Below are positions 34,442 to 45,158 of a DNA stretch of 64,000 nt, in pieces. The position numbers and the translations under genes are program-made. Position 1 is the first letter of the stretch; each line of letters opens with the position of its first letter. The stretch is from Sabellastarte sp. h YS-2021 (taxonomy: Eukaryota; Annelida; Polychaeta; Sabellida; Sabellidae), in assembly GCA_964017235.1 (NCBI GenBank), contig OZ024930.1, positions 151,094,221 to 151,158,220 on the forward strand, in the 5' to 3' direction. The notes under the pieces were generated by a model. That model made no database searches, was not told where the DNA came from, and worked only from the letters and a program-made list of their open reading frames with translations.

Positions 34442-36613
34442 ATGGCTTCTCCTGGCCAACGGAGAGGGAAATGTGGCCATGCAATGGCTCTTTTTGACAC
34501 ACACTCACACTGCGCGCGTTGCAGAGAGAAGGGTAAGGGACAGGATTTTTGCGTAGAAAACCCACAATCTTCGGATCAGTGCCCTATTTGCAAATCTTTT
34601 ACTTCTGAGCAAGTTCTACAGATCTCTACGCCTGCTTATAAAATCAAGAAAGAGAAGCGTGAGGCAAAAACGGCTGATTCCACCCCTTCTAAAGACAATG
34701 AGGAACTTGTCGACCCGGCCAGTGTGTCTGTGATTGGAACTGTGGATGGTCAGGGTACTGTTAAATCACCTACTCCTGCTCCACCTCCAGAAAAAAAGGC
34801 TAAGAAAGATAGCAGAAAAGACACCAAGAAAGTCAAATCCCCCTCTTCTAAAGCCTCTTCATCCCAGCCCACTGCGGATGAGAAATTCACCGAACTTGAC
34901 AACAAGTGGTCTGAGCGCTTTAGCCGCCTGGAAGCCTTAATTTTAGCCAAGAGCTTTGAGCCAGCCTTTTCTGCAGATATTAAAGTAGCACCGACTCACT
35001 CACCACCACCAACTCAGAATGTTACGGAACCTTTCATCCGACCTTCAACCTCTTTGCTTCCTGGATCTGGCTTCTCTGCTGAAAAGCATCAGCCGACCAG
35101 TAAAGCAGTGACCAGCTCACAGACGTCTTCAAGTCAGTTTACTGGATCAGGCTTCTCTGCTACTAAGCATCAGCCGGCCAGTCAAACTAAGAGTAGCCGA
35201 CCGACCTCTTCTGTTAAGTTTACTGGACAAGGCTCCTCTGCAGCTCTGCATCAGCCCGCCAGTAAAACTAAGACTCACCGACCTGCTACTGGGATAGTTG
35301 GTACCGACCCCCAAGATTTGAACCGACCTCCTGCTACTGACCGGTCATTATCTTCTGAACCCACTGACACCGGCTCACCGACCTTGCATAGATCAAGGAA
35401 AGACAGTATATCTAGCCTTTCATCTGCGGCTGATAGCTTGTCGGATCAGCCCCACCTAGAATTATACACTGAGGAAGGGGAACTTTCTGATGACCAGGAC
35501 CAGTCAGTGACCGAACCGGACCAGCCAGTGTCGGAAGATCAAACCTACAGGGACACAATGCAAGGCATCCGGTCCTTTATGGGATGGTCGGATATACCAG
35601 AATTGGAGAGCACCACAAGTGCTGCAGATGACAATCCCTTTGCCGGCCCGAAGACTGTTGCTCCCGGAAAGGTGTCAGTAAGAATGCCGACTGAGGATTG
35701 GTTGTGCCGCAAGCTAGCAAAACTGAATCTCACACTAGTTGAGGGCTACCCCTCCCGTGGTGCAGAGCCTGGTGGTTTGGGAAAGGACGTTTTCCTCAGG
35801 CCGGCTAAGTCCCAGACCAAATGGTATGGGCTTCACGTAGATTCTAAAACCGACCCTAAAGCAGACTCATCTCAGCTTAGTCATTGGTCTACCGACTCTT
35901 CAAAGATCAACAACAGCTATAGTAGGATAGCAAAGTACTCTGGAATGTCTTCAACCCCACCGGCCTCCCGCAGAATTTCGCAAGAGACCTTACGTACGTG
36001 GGAGAGGTCGGCTAGAGAGGCATCAGTTATTTGTAACCAGTCGGCCAGTTTCAACCGATGCCTCTTCAGAGTCCAGCAAAATATGAAGGACCAACTTAAG
36101 ACATTGAGATCTGAAAATAAAGGCAAGGCTTCTTCACAGTTCACTGCAGCAGCTGACGAATTGAATTACCTCATGGACTTCAACTCCAGTATATCTCAGG
36201 CTGCAGCAAAAGCCATGGAACACCTTTCAGAATTTATCTTTGTTTCTATGGGCAACCTCACACTTGTACGAAGAGATGCTTATCTCAGTCACCTCAGGAC
36301 CGGAATAAAACCGGACACTCTGGCAGCCTTAAGATCTGCCCCCCTGCATATTGCTACTCTCTTTCCTGATACTGTAATAAAGAGAGCTGAGGAGGACATA
36401 GCACAGTTTGAGTCCAGGGGTCAGTCTGCTTCATCCCACAGCAAGGGTCGGTACCACCCTTACGAAAGACAGGATAAAAAGCAAAGCTACAAGGATTCTC
36501 GACAGGAGAAACCGGCTTGGAAGACAATTGGCAAGAGACAACCCAGACGTGGTAGAGGACGCACCTCCACATACACATCCCGACCGGCCAAGGGCCAGCA
36601 GTCATATAAATGA
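34442..36613 (+). CDS. Element F ORF1 (gag-like), intact
   Basis: 723 residues from the ATG of MASPGQRRGKCGH. The N-terminal Cys/His cluster is complete (CGH, HSHCARC, FC, CPIC). A KKAKKDSRKDTKK basic stretch and a spacer follow. The spacer has three imperfect repeats of about 40 residues around TGSGFSA.KHQP (near residues 200-290), absent from C. Conserved GIRSFMGWSDIP, EDWLCRKLAKLNLTLVEGYP and SQETLRTWERSAREASVICNQSASFNRC come next. The C-terminus is basic (GKRQPRRGRGR). It ends SYK-UGA followed by CAGTTA. Confidence 0.92.
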   Translation: MASPGQRRGKCGHAMALFDTHSHCARCREKGKGQDFCVENPQSSDQCPICKSFTSEQVLQISTPAYKIKKEKREAKTADSTPSKDNEELVDPASVSVIGTVDGQGTVKSPTPAPPPEKKAKKDSRKDTKKVKSPSSKASSSQPTADEKFTELDNKWSERFSRLEALILAKSFEPAFSADIKVAPTHSPPPTQNVTEPFIRPSTSLLPGSGFSAEKHQPTSKAVTSSQTSSSQFTGSGFSATKHQPASQTKSSRPTSSVKFTGQGSSAALHQPASKTKTHRPATGIVGTDPQDLNRPPATDRSLSSEPTDTGSPTLHRSRKDSISSLSSAADSLSDQPHLELYTEEGELSDDQDQSVTEPDQPVSEDQTYRDTMQGIRSFMGWSDIPELESTTSAADDNPFAGPKTVAPGKVSVRMPTEDWLCRKLAKLNLTLVEGYPSRGAEPGGLGKDVFLRPAKSQTKWYGLHVDSKTDPKADSSQLSHWSTDSSKINNSYSRIAKYSGMSSTPPASRRISQETLRTWERSAREASVICNQSASFNRCLFRVQQNMKDQLKTLRSENKGKASSQFTAAADELNYLMDFNSSISQAAAKAMEHLSEFIFVSMGNLTLVRRDAYLSHLRTGIKPDTLAALRSAPLHIATLFPDTVIKRAEEDIAQFESRGQSASSHSKGRYHPYERQDKKQSYKDSRQEKPAWKTIGKRQPRRGRGRTSTYTSRPAKGQQSYK

Positions 36614-36622
36614 CAGTTATTG
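36611..36622 (+). other. ORF1 stop in readthrough context UGA-CAGUUA (element F)
   Basis: TATAAA-TGA-CAGTTA-TTG. The CAG variant still fits CARYYA. The following frame is open for 173 codons to a TAA at 37133. Confidence 0.7.
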
Positions 36623-37753
36623 TTTAAAGCAAGTACACACACGACTGCTGGCCGGGAGCCCACCCTTTTCACAGACTCTAAAGACATTAAATGTAAAGCT
36701 TCATGCTGTTTCTCATGTTCCTTCTGCGCCCGGGCACTCACAAAAGAAAGAGCTAAGTCCCGGGCGGGCAGAGTGTTATCTAAAGAATTGCTCATTAAAA
36801 TCTGTGAAAAGTGTTTCTTGTGTCACTCAATTGTCTTGTGTCCAACTTGTAGAAAGTGTAAAAAATGCTGCCTTAAATCTTCCTGTAGGGGCAAGACTTC
36901 AAAACTTATGGACAGTGTGGTCACAAATGGGTGCCGGCCCCAAGGTAGTTCAAATCCTAAAACAGGGCTACACCCTTCCCTTCCAAAACCGACCCAAACT
37001 TTCAAGGTTTCCCACAGTCGTAAGCAGCTATGCCAATCTTCACAGGAACAGCTACCTGTTAGAAGCATTGCAGCAGCTTGTCGACAAAAATGCTGTAGAA
37101 CGGGTCCACAACCAGACATCTTTGGGGTTTTTTAACCGGCTCTTTTTGGTCCCCAAACCGAACAACAAATGGAGGCCTATTTTAGACCTAAGCAAATTGA
37201 ATCCCTTTCTCAAGACGGAAAAATTCAGAATGGAAACACCGGAAACCATCAGAACATCCCTCCAGCGAGGGGAGTGGATAACATCAGTAGACTTCAAGGA
37301 TGCCTACTTCCACATACCCATACAGGAACAATCCAGGAAATATCTCAGATTTCATGTCCAAGGTCAGACATACAAATCCAAGGCTCTTCCCTTTGGTCTG
37401 TCAACAGCGCCTTTGGAGTTCACTGTGATAGCCAAGGAGGTGAAATTGATGGCCGGACACAAGGGTATAAGAATCCACCAGTACCTAGACGACTGGTTGG
37501 TGAGGGCGAAATCCCGTTCAACTTGCTTACAACACACACTAACCCTAGTAGAAATGTGTCAGAAACTAGGTTGGCTGGTGAGTGCAGAAAAATCGGAGCT
37601 GGAACCGAAGCAAGTCTTCAACTTTGTAGGTTACCAATTCGACCTCAGGTCCGGCCGGGTCAGACCGACACCGGACCGGTGGCAAAGCCTTCAAGACAAT
37701 ACGAGCACTATTGCTTCTACCGACCTGTCCGGTCCGGCAGTTCATGTCTTTGA
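36614..37753 (+). pseudogene. Element F ORF3 remnant (cysteine clusters and overlap frame)
   Basis: In ORF1's frame after the UGA: cluster 1 (IKCKASCCFSCSFC, then KERAKSR) and cluster 2 (CEKCFLC, CPTCRKCKKCC, SSC), then the RT-overlapping stretch. A TAA at 37133-37135 interrupts it; the frame is open again 37169-37753. No recombinase domain: F is truncated before it. Confidence 0.8.
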
Positions 37754-38285
37754 TAGGCCTGCTAACAGCCACAGAAAAGCAAGTTCACTTAGGCCGCCTG
37801 CACATGAGACCCATACAGTGGCATCTCAAAAACAATTGGAGAGTACCGGAATCCCTGGAAAAGGTTATTCCTCTACCCAGGTCACTTCACCCACACTTGC
37901 AATGGTGGCTACAGGACGAGAACATCCTACGTGGCCAACCTTTACACCCCATAAAGCATGCTCTGCAGATTTTTACAGACGCATCAAGAGAAGGGTGGGG
38001 CGCTCACTTAAACGAGCTCACTGCAAGGGGGTCCTGGTCACTGCCAGAAAGCAAGCTGCATATAAACTATCTAGAGCTAAAAGCAGTCTTTCTAGCCTTA
38101 AAGGAGTTCCAAGACCTTTGTGTAAACCAAATAGTCCTAGTGGCTACAGACAACACAACAGTGGTCGCATACATAAACAAGGAAGGCGGCATGAGGTCAG
38201 GCCCCTTGTGTGCCCTCCTGTGGAGAATCTTAACCTGGTGTTCCCAGAGACAAGTGACTCTAAAAGCCCGTCATATTCCGGGCCG

Positions 38286-38380
38286 TTGGATTGGGTAGGG
38301 TATTAACTTATAAAAATTTAATTTACTTATTAAATTTGCAATTTTATTGCGTTAATACATCCTATCCAATGGACAATAGC
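38286..38380 (-). repeat. Internal complementary region of the F/G composite
   Basis: Right-tip complement (damaged start TTGGATTGGGTAGGG) to 38342, TTT (38343-38345), left-tip complement to 38380. Belongs to minus-strand element G; F's broken RNase H abuts its left edge. Confidence 0.88.
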
Positions 38381-38649
38381 TGAATAACTACCGCTTGGTC
38401 GGCGGGTAAGTTACTAGGGACTTAAGAACTTCTTTTGAACTCATGTTAAGATTGATGGCCAGTTGTTTCTTAGCCTGGGTGGACCTTGAAGTCGCTGACC
38501 CTTAAGGCTATGGTCGAATATCATCATCCGGTTATCCGGAGACAGACCGTCAGAGTCGACCTCCCCCACCCCCCCACCCCTGAGGTAGGGGAAGAGAGGG
38601 ATGAGTTCAGTCCCATAAACATTGAAGCCTCCCTGAGGAAGTACAGCCA

Positions 38650-41601
38650 GATCCATGAGGAGATAGTGGCAGGGGAGATGTCTTTGTCGAAGCTTTTCTT
38701 GAAGGAGACAAAAACTAACTCCTTGTTCTGTCTAAGGTCTGAAGTCCTGTCCAAATAGTAGCGTAGGGCTCTAACTGGGAAGAGGGACTGATCAGCCTTG
38801 AGGGATCTATCCAGAGTAGGAGCCAGGGCTGGTATGACCACTGGGGCTATACTCTCTGGGCCCTCTCTAGCCAGCTGATTCTTCGAGAGAAAGCTGGGGG
38901 ATGGATACAGTGACACCTTAGACCAGTCAGACTGGTGTCTAATGTTTTTGTGCTGCCATGCATGGATCTCACTCCTTCTTTTGCCCGAGCCTAGGGCCAA
39001 GAGGAAGACAGTTTTGAAGGTCAAGTGCTTCAGGGATGCCTCCCTCAGGGGTTCAAAGGGAGCTTTTGTCAGTTGGTGAAGTACCAGAGAGAGGTTCCAG
39101 GAAGGTATACCTCTCCGCCCTTTGGGTCTATCCCTGTGGAAGCTGTCAAGGAGACGAGTGAGATTATCATCCTTGCTGACATTCACTATGGCGCTACCCA
39201 GTTTATCAGCAATGGCAGATCTGTATCCATCAATGGTGTTAGGTTGTAATTTCTTGTCCTCAAAAAGGTACAACAAGAAGTTCGCTATTGCAGTCACAGG
39301 TGGTGACCTGAAGTCCACCTTATTACTGACGCACCACTTTGTAAAAACGGCCCACTTTGCCTCATAGACTGATCTGGTAGATCTTCTTTGAGGAGCCTCA
39401 ATTCTTGCTGCCACTGCCGCAGAGAAACCCTGTTCTTTGATTGTTGAGGCTCTAGGAGCCATGCATGGAGGTTCAAATTTGTCAGATTTCTGTGAGGGAT
39501 CTGATTGAAGGGTTGAGTCAACAGGTTGGGCAGATTGGGTAGACTGAGCGGGACTTGGCTGGACATGATCACCAGGTCCCAAAACCAAGGCATGTTGGGC
39601 CACCCCGGAGCAATCAAAATGAGTCTTCTGCAGGGAGAATCATGTAGTTTCTCTACTACTTTGCCCAAAATGGCAGTTGGTGGAAAGGCATAAGCATCCA
39701 GATCCTCCCAAGGCAGAGTGAGTGCATCTACCGCTATGGCCTGCTTGTCCGGCACTGGTGATACAAATTGAGGCAGTTTGTGGTTGAACCTCGTCGCAAA
39801 GAGGTCTACCTGAGGCCGGTGCCATTTGTTGCACAGCCTGTGAAAAACTTCCGGAAGGAGGGACCACTTTGTCTGGATGGTCTGACCCAGTCTGGACAGC
39901 TTGTCCGCTATCACGTTTAACCGGCCTGGAATATGTCGGGCTTTTAGAGTCACTTGACGTTGGGAGCACCAGGTCAAGATTCTCCAAAGTAGGGCACATA
40001 ATTGACCCGACCTCATGCCTCCCTCCTTGTTTATGTAGGCCACTACGGTTGTATTGTCTGTTGCTATCAGAACTATGTTGTCTGTGCAGAGATCTTGGAA
40101 CTCTTTTAAGGCCAGAAAAACTGCTTTGAGTTCCAGATAGTTTATGTGAAGTTTGCTTTCGGGTACTGACCAAGAACCTCTTGCCATGCGTTCGTTTAAG
40201 TGAGCGCCCCACCCTTCTTTTGATGCGTCTGTAAAGATCTGCAGAGCATGTTTTAGAGGGTGTAGTGGTTGGCCTAGTAGCACGTTCTTTTCTGTCATCC
40301 ACCACTGTAAATGGGGGTGCAGAGACCTGGGTAGAGGAATGATCTTCTCTAGAGACTCCGGTATTCTCCAATTGTTTTTGAGATGCCATTGTATAGGTCT
40401 CATATGTAGTCGGCCTAGATGAACCTGTTTTTCTGTGGCCGTTAGCAGGCCTATCAGGGACATGAATTGCCGGACCGGACAGGCCGGTAGTGACAAAATC
40501 TCTGAAATCTTTTCCTGAAGGTTTTGCCACCGGTCCGGTGTCGGTCGGACCCGACCGGTCCTGAGGTCGAATTGATAACCGACGAAGTCGAAGACTTGTT
40601 TCGGTTCCAGTTCCGACTTGTCCAGATTCACCAACCAGCCTAGACTTTGACATAAAGCTACCAGATCCTGAGTATGTTGATAACAGACCTGGTGGGATGT
40701 GGCTCTGACCAACCAGTCGTCTAGGTACTGGTGGATTCTTATACCCATGCGTATGGCCATTAGTTTTACCTCCTTTGCTACAACCGTGAACTCCAGGGGG
40801 GCTGTTGACAGACCGAAAGGCAGTGCTTTGAATTGATATGTTTGCCCCTGGACATGAAATCTCAGGTATTTCCTGGATTGCTCTTGTATTGGTATATGGA
40901 AGTAGGCATCCCTGAAATCTATTGAGGTCACCCACTCCCCTTGTTGGAGGGAGGTCCGGATAGTTTCCGGAGTTTCCATTTTGAATTTCTCGGCCTTGAG
41001 GAATTGGTTCAGATTGCTGAGGTCCAGTATGGGCCGCCACTTGTTGTCCGGTTTGGGGACTAGGAAGAGTCGGTTGAAAAAGCTCAGGGATGTTTTGTGT
41101 TTTACCAGTTCTATGGCATTTTTGTCCATAAGCTGATGTAATGCCTCTAACAGGTAGCTGTTCCTGAGAGGATTGACATAGCAGCTTACGACTGTGGGAA
41201 GTCTTGCTAGTTTTGGCCGATTTTGGAAGGGTAGGGTGTAGCCCTCCCTTAGGATTTGAACCACTTTTGGACCGGCACCTAGATGTAACCAAGTTTGCCA
41301 AAATTTCTGGAGCCTGGCTCCGACAGGAGGATTGGGCACAACATTTCCGACACTTTTGACAGGATTGACACAAGGTAATTGAGTGACACAAGAAACACCT
41401 TTCACATATTTTAATGAACTCTTTGTTACATGACAATCTGACACGCCGGGACTTACTCCTTTGTTTTCCGAATGCCCGGGTGCAGAAGGAACAGGTGTGA
41501 CAACATGCAAGTTTACATCTAAATTTGAAAAGTTCATTAAATGTTCCGTGAGGATGCTCCCGGCCAGCAGCCGTCCTTGTGGCCTGTTGTAACAGTGATT
41601 G
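38650..41601 (-). pseudogene. Element G Cys-rich / tyrosine recombinase ORF3, broken
   Basis: Open from the ORF1 UGA through both cysteine clusters (CKLACCHTCSFC; CERCFLC, CQSCQKCRKCC, SSC) to a TGA at about 39638 (GGA in the relative D). It continues in the same frame through IEAPQRRSTR and GKRRSEIHAW. A deletion near 38650 joins SPATISSWI to 3' UTR sequence, removing HxxR, the Trp/His and Tyr. This recombinase cannot be catalytically active. The G-run tract just beyond (38562-38580) is degraded and lacks its A-run. Confidence 0.88.
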
Positions 41602-41816
41602 TCATTTATACGGCTGCTGGCCCTTGGCAGAACGTGAAGAGAAGTTTGAATTCCTGCCCTTGGGTTTCCTGAACTGTCTTTTGCTGATGTTTTTCCATGC
41701 CGGCCTTTCCTGTTTGAACTCTGACCGACCTTCCTGTTTACGTTCCTGCCTTTCATATGGATAGAAACGTGCCTTAGCCCGTGAAGATGACGCAGCCGGT
41801 TGGCTCTTACTATCAA
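39294..41816 (-). CDS. Element G reverse transcriptase / RNase H / methyltransferase-like ORF
   Basis: 840 open codons, +1 to ORF1, overlapping its last ~215 bases (reading INDNHC at the stop). Motifs ILDLSNLN, IDFRDAYFHIPI, LPFGLSTAP, YLDDW; RNase H FTDASKEGWGAH, LELKAV, ATDNTT, HIPGRLNVIADKLS; Dam-like VDLFATRFNHKLPQ and APGWPNMPWFWDLV. Open although both neighbouring ORFs are broken. The nominal start is TTG; no conserved AUG. Confidence 0.92.
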   Translation of the reverse strand: MIVRANRLRHLHGLRHVSIHMKGRNVNRKVGQSSNRKGRHGKTSAKDSSGNPRAGIQTSLHVLPRASSRINDNHCYNRPQGRLLAGSILTEHLMNFSNLDVNLHVVTPVPSAPGHSENKGVSPGVSDCHVTKSSLKYVKGVSCVTQLPCVNPVKSVGNVVPNPPVGARLQKFWQTWLHLGAGPKVVQILREGYTLPFQNRPKLARLPTVVSCYVNPLRNSYLLEALHQLMDKNAIELVKHKTSLSFFNRLFLVPKPDNKWRPILDLSNLNQFLKAEKFKMETPETIRTSLQQGEWVTSIDFRDAYFHIPIQEQSRKYLRFHVQGQTYQFKALPFGLSTAPLEFTVVAKEVKLMAIRMGIRIHQYLDDWLVRATSHQVCYQHTQDLVALCQSLGWLVNLDKSELEPKQVFDFVGYQFDLRTGRVRPTPDRWQNLQEKISEILSLPACPVRQFMSLIGLLTATEKQVHLGRLHMRPIQWHLKNNWRIPESLEKIIPLPRSLHPHLQWWMTEKNVLLGQPLHPLKHALQIFTDASKEGWGAHLNERMARGSWSVPESKLHINYLELKAVFLALKEFQDLCTDNIVLIATDNTTVVAYINKEGGMRSGQLCALLWRILTWCSQRQVTLKARHIPGRLNVIADKLSRLGQTIQTKWSLLPEVFHRLCNKWHRPQVDLFATRFNHKLPQFVSPVPDKQAIAVDALTLPWEDLDAYAFPPTAILGKVVEKLHDSPCRRLILIAPGWPNMPWFWDLVIMSSQVPLSLPNLPNLLTQPFNQIPHRNLTNLNLHAWLLEPQQSKNRVSLRQWQQELRLLKEDLPDQSMRQSGPFLQSGASVIRWTSGHHL
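41593..41607 (-). other. ORF1 stop in readthrough context UGA-CAAUCA (element G)
   Basis: Minus strand: TATAAA-TGA-CAATCA-CTG. The CAATCA variant again satisfies CARYYA, and the frame beyond is open for over 650 codons. Confidence 0.7.
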
Positions 41817-43774
41817 AGTGGGCGATCTCTTCTTCAGCCCGTTTGATAGCTGACTCCGGGAACAGAGTTGGAATGTGAAGAGGCCCAGTCCTCAGGGCAG
41901 CAAATGTATCCGGCTTAATCCCATTTTTTAAGTGGTTGAGGTAAGCGTCTCTCCTTGCCAGGGTAAGATTACCCATGGTAAAAAACACAAATTCAGTCAA
42001 ATGTTCCATCGCCTTTGCTGTGGCGTGGGAGATGTTTGCATTAAAGTCCATCAAAAATTGCAACTCGTCGGTAGCCTCTGACACTTTGGATGAGCCCTTA
42101 CCCTTGCCTTCACTGCGGATCGTTTTGATCTGAGATTGCATGTCGGCCTGTACCTTGAATAGGCACCGATTGAAACTTGCGGCCTGATTACAGACGACAG
42201 AAGCCTCTCTGGCAGTTCTTTCCCAACGTCTTAAGGAGTCCTGGGATATTCTGCGCGAAGCAGGGGGTGTAGAAGCTAAGGCCGCCTTACGAGCTATCCT
42301 TCCAAAGCTACTATTTAACTTGGGAGTGTCCTGTATTCCATGAAGTAACTTTGGTTTGGTCAGTCTGTTGTTCGGCGTATAGGCCATACCATTTTGCTTG
42401 AGAGCGCGGGGGTCTCAAAAAGTGGTCCATAGGAAGACTACCGGCCTCTGCAGTGCGTGAGAGGTATCCCTCCACTAAGGTAATGTTAAGTTTACTTAAT
42501 TTTTTGCAGAGCCACTCCTCTGTTGGCATGTGAACAGCTATCTTACTGGGGGCCGGGGCCTTGGGACCGGCGAAAGGGTTGTCATCTGATGGATTAGAGC
42601 TGTCTATCTCTGGTACATGCGACCACCCCATAAATGCACGTATGCCCCGCATAGTCTCACGATACGTCTGCTCCTCTTTAGTCGGTGTATCTTGTTCCGT
42701 TAGCTCTTGATCATCAGAGAGCTCCCCTTCGTCTACAAAGATTTCCAAGGGTGGAACATCAGACAAGTTACCGGTACTCTCTACATCTGAATCCATGCTG
42801 GAGATGCTGTCCCTACCGGAAGATTTGTGAAGGGTCGGTGACTCTGAACCAGTGTGGCTTGCAGAGGAAGGTCGGTCAGAACCTGGTCGGTCTGATAAAA
42901 CCTTGCTGGTTTTCTGGGCCGACGATGAAGCTGTTCTGTGAGAATCTGAATGTGGCTTGCCGGTCGACTTGTGCTTACTAAAAGCGACGTCTGGACCAGT
43001 GCGCCCTGATGCAGTCTGTGCAGGCAGAGTCTCCACCTTTTGCTTACCGGCCGACTTTTGCTTGGGAGCAATAACGTCTGGGCCAGTGCGCGTAGATGAG
43101 GTCTGAGAGTTCTTGTCAGTAGGTAGCTTGCCGGCCGACGGCTGCGATGCAGCAACAGTGTCTGGGCCAGTGCGCTGAGATGAAACTCCAAGTAGGTTAG
43201 TAGGCTGAAAGAATGGTTCTGAGTCCTTAGAAACATTGGCTGGAGGTGAGTGTTTAGGGGTAACCCTAACATCAGCAGAAAAGGACAGTTCCAGAGATTT
43301 AGCCATTAACAACGCCTCTAACCTGTTGAATCGGTCGGACCATTTAAGGTCTAAAGCTGAGATCCTATCATCTGCACTGGAGGAGGCTGATTTCTTAGCT
43401 TTTGAAGTGGGCTTGTCCTTCTTAGCCTTCTTTTCAGGCGGGATAGATGTTGAAGGGGAAGCAACAGATTCACCCACAGCTCCGATGACAGAGACGCTAG
43501 CAGGGTCTACAAGAGCAATTTCCTCTGTGGGGGTAGGGTTATCCAAACGTTTAGCTTCCCTTTTTTCCTTTTTAATTTTGTAAGACGGCGTGGATATCTG
43601 GGCACGTTGTTCAGGGGTAAATAGGTTACAGAACTTACAGTCCGTGGTTTCCTTATTTGCAATGCAAGGTTCTTCCCCCTTTCCTTTCTCCCTGCAACGG
43701 GCGCAAAAGGCGTGCCCATCAAATCCAGCCATGGCATGCCCACAGCTGCCCCTCTTTTGTCCAGGAGATGCCAT
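41602..43774 (-). pseudogene. Element G ORF1 (gag-like), one frameshift
   Basis: ATG at 43774 (MASPGQKRGSCGHAMAGFD). N-terminal Cys/His cluster intact; a spacer with repeated RTGPDV...K.KS.GK units (three to four copies, residues ~195-270); RGIRAFMGWSHVP and EEWLCKKLSKLNITLVEGY. A 1-base indel near 42320 ends the frame (HSQVK-stop), and the rest (PKLNSSFGRIARK onward) continues in the next frame to the UGA at 41604. Confidence 0.9.
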
Positions 43775-43897
43775 CGTATGCTATAAGTATGTAGGATCCC
43801 AACACAATACACAAAAAAGTTAATATTTATCAACACGCAGTATGATCCACAAAAATCTATGAAGAATTTTCAAAGCTTGTGCTCTAGCTCGCGCCAA

Positions 43898-44086
43898 ACG
43901 AAAAAGATGCCATGACGTCACTCTGTCTAGACAGGAAGGAAGTACGACACGCCACCTGGCGAGTGCACTAGTACTAGGGACCGGTCTGCCGGTGGAGACA
44001 CAGGACGTCTTTTTCTGACGTTTGGCGGGCCGGTCTGCGCCGACCGGATAAGCTATTGTCCATTGGATAGGATGTATTAACGCAAT
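43898..44086 (-). repeat. Element G left inverted terminal repeat
   Basis: Minus strand: ATTGCGTTAATACATCC tip to TCTTTTTCGT, with TGACGTCA and then TTTGGCGCG. Very similar to the ITR at 34114-34328 apart from the tip extension. Flanked by AAA (44087-44089). Confidence 0.92.
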
Positions 44087-44089
44087 AAA

Positions 44090-44335
44090 ATTTAAGACCC
44101 AAAAATCTTAAAAGTGTTGCCATAGCAACAGTTGTTACTGGATACCCCCCAAAACCTAATCAGCCCTAGATCCTCTTGGGATAAACATCCCCTGAAAATT
44201 TGGTGAAAATCCGTGCAGGGATTTAGACTGTGGGACACCTACAAGCTTTGTGCCCCCCGCTGCCTGGACGGCGCAGGGGACGACTATAACCCCAGCCTTT
44301 ACGGGCTGGGGTTAATAAAATGTTATAAAAATCAG
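44090..44335. repeat. Short dispersed repeat ending in a perfect hairpin
   Basis: Ends with AACCCCAGCC-TTTAC-GGGCTGGGGTT (near 44289-44315), a 10-bp stem. This is the same style of ending as the CCCCGACAGCCC hairpins at 21.8 and 23.1 kb, but different sequence. Confidence 0.6.
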
Positions 44336-44517
44336 ACAGTTTCAGGGCAAGAAAAAGCAGTGTTCAAAAGCTGATCAAGATGTCACCAGGTGGAAATTAA
44401 GGGTGTTAGTAAAAAACCACCATGCATACTTCCACACTTACATAGATTTATGTTTTCATATTACACAATCCAAGACACAAGTCGAAAGAAAAACCTATGT
44501 TCCAAGTATTTACTCAC

Positions 44518-44742
44518 CTGGATCCAGCATACTGAGTGACAAGGCCCTCCTCTTGCTAGGAGGGGTTCCCTCCTGACCTATGGCAGCCTCTAGCATGTTC
44601 CGTTTCCTCACCAGTCGCTCCAGCTTCTCAATCTCACCACCATCACCACCTGGGGACGCTGTGTCCTCATCATACATGCCAGAGAGGTTAGACTCACTCT
44701 CTGGGTCACTCATTATTACTCCCATCTCACGCAAACGCAGAT
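44518..44742 (-). CDS. CHD6-9/Kismet-class remodeller, internal exon
   Basis: 225 bases, completing a split Tyr codon, then LRLREMGVIMSDPESESNLS, an acidic GMYDEDTASPGGDGGE, and a basic helix EKLERLVRKRNMLEAAIG and PPSKRRALSLSMLDP. Donor GTGAGT, acceptor ACTCCAG. It lies just N-terminal to the first BRK. Function of this segment unknown; the helix may be coiled. Confidence 0.88.
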
Positions 44743-45079
44743 CTGGAGTATACATACAAAGACTTAAAGATATAGGTGAAGATGAGTATATCAAGGGATT
44801 CACTTCAAGAGTCGTACATCACTGGGTCATGAAACAACTGTATTTTCCTTTTTAGGTATCCTCATAATGTAAATCCGATATCAAAAGGATTGGGATGGTT
44901 AACACACATACTTAATTTCAGGGCCTTCTACTCATTATTCCTCTACAAAGTTACATCCACACATTGTCGGTGGTTTCTAGAAATCTAGCCTAGCCATCAC
45001 ACACGAATGGTTTTTATCTGTCTTACACTCTTCAGTAGTGGACACTGTGAGCTGCTACGGCATAGAATTTGACACTTAC

Positions 45080-45158
45080 ACTGTTCTGCTTCCAGCTCTG
45101 CCTTACTCTTCCTGCCTCGCTTCTTCTTGTGAATGGTGAGCTTCAGCCCCGCCTCTCC
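45080..45158 (-). CDS. CHD6-9/Kismet-class remodeller, small basic exon
   Basis: 79 bases: GEAGLKLTIHKKKRGRKSKA then ELEAEQ, ending on the first base of a Tyr codon. KKRGRKSK resembles an AT-hook core. Acceptor ATTTAG, donor GTAAGT. Too short for ordinary gene finders, but the phases on both sides fit. Confidence 0.85.

Larger units (their letters stand above)
36408..38284 (+). pseudogene. Element F reverse transcriptase / RNase H, frameshifted and truncated
   Basis: +1 frame to ORF1, overlapping its last ~205 bases and crossing the stop as INDSYC. RT motifs ILDLSKLN, VDFKDAYFHIPI, LPFGLSTAP and YLDDW are present. A frameshift near 37700 moves the RNase H part (TATEKQVHLGRLHMRPIQWH, FTDASREGWGAH, ATDNTT) to the next frame. 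It ends abruptly after HIPGR at the joint with the ICR of G. Confidence 0.9.
34114..44086. mobile_element. Inverted composite DIRS element F/G
   Basis: A right-type tip (ATTGCAAATTTAATAAG, 34114) and a left-type tip (...ATTAACGCAAT, 44086) bound the unit, both flanked by AAA, as for one minus-strand element. Inside, however, the 34114 ITR leads into a plus-strand ORF1-RT half (F). F stops at ~38285 inside RNase H and joins the ICR and then a minus-strand YR-RT-ORF1 element (G). F and G proteins are clearly different (gag perhaps 60% alike in the N-terminus), so this is not a simple self-inversion. Confidence 0.82.
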
